Shown: piece by piece, positions 6,356 through 8,193 of the stretch
Layout of the letters: each line of letters starts with the position of its first letter
Numbering within the stretch: the first letter of the stretch is position 1
Assembly: GCA_024409025.1 (NCBI GenBank)
Contig: JAKSUM010000046.1
Location: 1-8,193 of the forward strand
Direction: 5' to 3'
DNA: 8,193 nucleotides
Origin: a bacterium
GTDB lineage: Bacteria; Vulcanimicrobiota; CADAWZ01
Translations under genes and position numbers: made by a program
Notes under the pieces: model-generated
Told to the model about the DNA's origin: nothing
Database searches by the model: none
What the model saw: only the letters and a program-made list of their open reading frames with translations

Positions 6356-7068
6356 TCCTGCGCCTCCGGAAAAACATGCCTGAACGAAACGATTTTTTTA
6401 GAATCCGAATCTATCCTTATTTCAGCATACGACAAGCCGAATGCTCCTGAATGAATAATCGGGATTCCGCATGCATATACAGGCTCCTTGAATTTAAGAT
6501 GAGAATGCCCTGCAAGAATAAGATCAATAAAAGGACATTCCTCCGCCGTCTCTATATCCTCCTTCAGTCCGGAATGTGAGAGGAGGATTCTAAAATCAGC
6601 GCCAGAAATATCCTTTTTTATTTTATTTAAAGCTTCAGAATATCCAATAAACCTGCTTCCCGCAAAAAACGAAAGCGGCTCTGTCCCTTTTCCGTAAAAC
6701 TGTATTGGGGCAAGTCCTATTACTGCAATTTTAAATCCATGCCTTTCAATATTAATAAAAGGCACAATGCCGTCTATAGGGGTTTCAAATATTACATTTG
6801 CGGCAAGAATAGGGAAAGATGCCTCAGCAGCTCTCATCCGGACTATATTTTTAAAATAGCTGTATTCCCTGTTTCCCATTGCCATTGCAGAAAATCCAAT
6901 ATTTTTCATCTCCGACAGAATAGGCTCACGAAAATTAAAGAGGGTACAGCTGCCCTTTATCGCGTCACCGCTGTCAAGTATAATATTATCACCCGAAGGA
7001 TTAGGAATAATATCGAATATTCCTCTTCTTCCATGAAGATCCGTGGTATGAATGATATCTAAAATCAT
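6352..7068 (-). CDS. UshA/5'-nucleotidase-like metallophosphoesterase, catalytic domain only
   Basis: A calcineurin-like phosphoesterase of 238 aa with the two-metal motifs in order: TTDLHG (Asp10, His12), LDSGD (Asp32, Asp35), GNRE (65-68), LSHSG (His165) and AGHSH (His188, His190), then a further HSG (His206). The stretch PILAANV...IGLAP matches the UshA/5'-nucleotidase N-terminal domain, but the C-terminal substrate domain is absent. There is no signal peptide, so it should act in the cytoplasm. The third motif has Arg where most relatives have the catalytic His (GNHE). The lipid A hydrolase LpxH is known to carry GNRD at this place. Set between lpxB and an LpxB-related gene, it may act on a UDP-sugar lipid or another phosphate ester, but the substrate is inferred, not shown. 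The start overlaps the upstream stop (ATGA); the ribosome site is weak, suggesting coupling. Confidence 0.85.
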   Translation of the reverse strand: MILDIIHTTDLHGRRGIFDIIPNPSGDNIILDSGDAIKGSCTLFNFREPILSEMKNIGFSAMAMGNREYSYFKNIVRMRAAEASFPILAANVIFETPIDGIVPFINIERHGFKIAVIGLAPIQFYGKGTEPLSFFAGSRFIGYSEALNKIKKDISGADFRILLSHSGLKEDIETAEECPFIDLILAGHSHLKFKEPVYACGIPIIHSGAFGLSYAEIRIDSDSKKIVSFRHVFPEAQD

Positions 7069-7400
7069 GCCTTAGACGCAATAAAATAAGGAAGAAAGCC
7101 TAAAGCGGCTCCGGCAACGAATCCGGCTATGCCGGCGGAAACAGCCCTGCCCATATCGAAAAATCCGTAATTTGCGATAAAGGCAAATACAAAGCCCAGA
7201 ATGGCAAAAGAACCTACTATAATAGCCTTTGATTTAGCCGCATCCGCAGCCTGATCACGGGTTGTATCGGCTGCCTCTGCATCAGGGGCATTCTGTGCAG
7301 GCATTTTTTTTCCAGCAGGCTCTAATTTTTCCTTAAGTGACGATATTGCCGGATTCTGAATTTTATTCTTTTTAAATCTCTTACTCTGATAGGATTTCAT
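7065..7400 (-). CDS. small two-helix inner-membrane protein of unknown function
   Basis: The 111-aa product is not recognised. It has a very basic N-terminus (KSYQSKRFKKNK), an Ala/Asp/Lys-rich polar stretch to about residue 57, then two membrane helices (about 59-80 and 86-107) joined by a short turn containing FFDMGR. The second helix is Gly/Ala-rich (AGIAGFVAGAALGF). Both ends are predicted to lie on the same, probably cytoplasmic, side. The start at 7400 is supported by CGGAG (7408-7412) seven bases before it; an in-frame start at 7442 would lie deeper inside lpxB and has no such site. It overlaps the lpxB end by 20 bases and the next gene by four (ATGA). This tight packing implies it is made together with lpxB and the phosphoesterase, perhaps as a membrane partner. 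That role is a guess. Confidence 0.78.
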   Translation of the reverse strand: MKSYQSKRFKKNKIQNPAISSLKEKLEPAGKKMPAQNAPDAEAADTTRDQAADAAKSKAIIVGSFAILGFVFAFIANYGFFDMGRAVSAGIAGFVAGAALGFLPYFIASKA

Positions 7401-8193
7401 TAATATACTCCGCAGCCCGTTGAACAGCGCCTTCCCTGCCAAGGGCAGTCCTTACCTCATCAAGGACCTGAATCCTTTCGGCGCGCTCGGGCGAATCATC
7501 AATAATTTTAAGCAATTCGTCAGCAAGCCTTTCAGCAGTAACCTCTGTCTGAAAAATCTCCGGAATCGCTTTACGCTGTATGACAAGATTCGGAAGGGCA
7601 AACATCGGCACCTTCATCATAAGCATTTTACCCAGTATCCAGTCCGGCCATGCAAGCTTGTAGACGACAGCCATAGGAACCCCAAGAACAGACGCTTCCA
7701 AAGTCGCAGTACCGGAAGCCGTTATGGCGGCATCAGCATACTTAAGAGCCATATAGCTGCCGCCGTCTGTTATCCTGTATGGCGCTTTAAATGAAGCAGG
7801 AATATGCCGTTCAATCAGCTTCCTCATATCCGGAGATGAAGCCGGTATTACGAAAAAAATATCCTTCCTTTTCTCATGAGCAATCGTCATTGCCCCGATA
7901 TAAGGCTTCATAAGCGAATTAATCTCCTGAGGCCTGCTGCCGGGCAGGAAAGCTGCTATCTTGCAGCCGGCAGGAAATTCCGGATCAGGCAAATCTCTTG
8001 TCTTTTCAGAAATTATATCGAGAAGCGGATGTCCAAAATGTCTGAAAGGGATGCCGAATTCTTCAAAAGTCCTGACCTGAGAATCAAACACAGGAATAAG
8101 ATAGGATGATACTGAGGCAATTTTTTCAGCCCTTTCCCTCTTTTTGCACCATGCTGACGGGGGAAAATAATATACGGTCTTAAAGCCTTTCTC
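7381..8193 (-). CDS. lpxB: lipid-A-disaccharide synthase LpxB (N-terminus beyond window)
   Basis: LpxB joins UDP-2,3-diacylglucosamine and lipid X to form the lipid A disaccharide on the inner face of the inner membrane. The frame is open to the right edge. The last 270 residues are present out of the ~380 usual, and the first visible ones (KTVYYFPPSAWCKKRERAEKIA) match the YYxxPxxWxWKxxRxxKI region of the family. Further marks are FGHPLLD (visible residues 53-59), LPGSRPQEI (83-91), TASGTATLEASVLGVPMAVVYK and PNLVIQRKAIPE. The segment that usually reads PFE...Y after the first domain is PVFDSQVRTFEEFG here, a mild variant. The GTG at 8091 is an internal Val codon, not the start. The presence of lpxB shows the organism makes lipid A. 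The stop overlaps the next gene by 20 bases. Confidence 0.93.
   Translation of the reverse strand, partial: EKGFKTVYYFPPSAWCKKRERAEKIASVSSYLIPVFDSQVRTFEEFGIPFRHFGHPLLDIISEKTRDLPDPEFPAGCKIAAFLPGSRPQEINSLMKPYIGAMTIAHEKRKDIFFVIPASSPDMRKLIERHIPASFKAPYRITDGGSYMALKYADAAITASGTATLEASVLGVPMAVVYKLAWPDWILGKMLMMKVPMFALPNLVIQRKAIPEIFQTEVTAERLADELLKIIDDSPERAERIQVLDEVRTALGREGAVQRAAEYINEILSE

Noticed and set aside
7401..7442. Earlier start for the 111-aa membrane protein at 7442
   Set aside because: It would increase the overlap with lpxB to 62 bases; CGGAG at 7408-7412 fits the ATG at 7400.

Overview
The window comes from a Gram-negative (lipid A-making) bacterium of moderate GC. Arg is mostly AGA/AGG and Ile mostly ATA on both strands, so the codon use looks uniform and native throughout. 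I cannot name the phylum from the sequence alone. A rod-shape operon, a second LpxB-like protein and a lone pseudopilin would fit several deep-branching Gram-negative lineages. No tRNA, rRNA, transposase, integrase or CRISPR array is visible, and no gene-free stretch exceeds about 110 bases.

Plus strand, 1-4365. The end of a probable mreC is followed with no gap by mreD (TTG start) and then by mrdA/PBP2. This is the classical cell-elongation cluster. The PBP2 reading frame breaks just after its KTG motif, and the expected C-terminal tail continues in the +1 frame to 2357. A small deletion (length 3n+2) or an assembly error is the simplest explanation. Tyrosyl-tRNA synthetase (tyrS, start re-assigned to 2380) follows at once. 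After it comes a pseudopilin gene with its own extended -10 promoter, closing on a strong bidirectional terminator.

Minus strand, 8193-4408. A four-gene run reads leftwards: lpxB (N-terminus beyond the window edge), a 111-aa two-helix membrane protein overlapping lpxB by 20 bp, a UshA-like metallophosphoesterase joined by an ATGA overlap, and a second LpxB-like protein joined by a TTGA overlap. The overlaps point to translational coupling and a shared role, most probably in outer-membrane lipid or lipid A synthesis. A separate gene with its own promoter follows at 5118-4408. It encodes a soluble, repeat-bearing, Glu/Gln-rich protein with a C-terminal coiled coil that I do not recognise.

The points most worth a second look are the broken PBP2 frame, the GNRE (instead of GNHE) motif in a phosphoesterase sitting among lipid A genes, the paired LpxB-family proteins, and the unknown coiled-coil protein.
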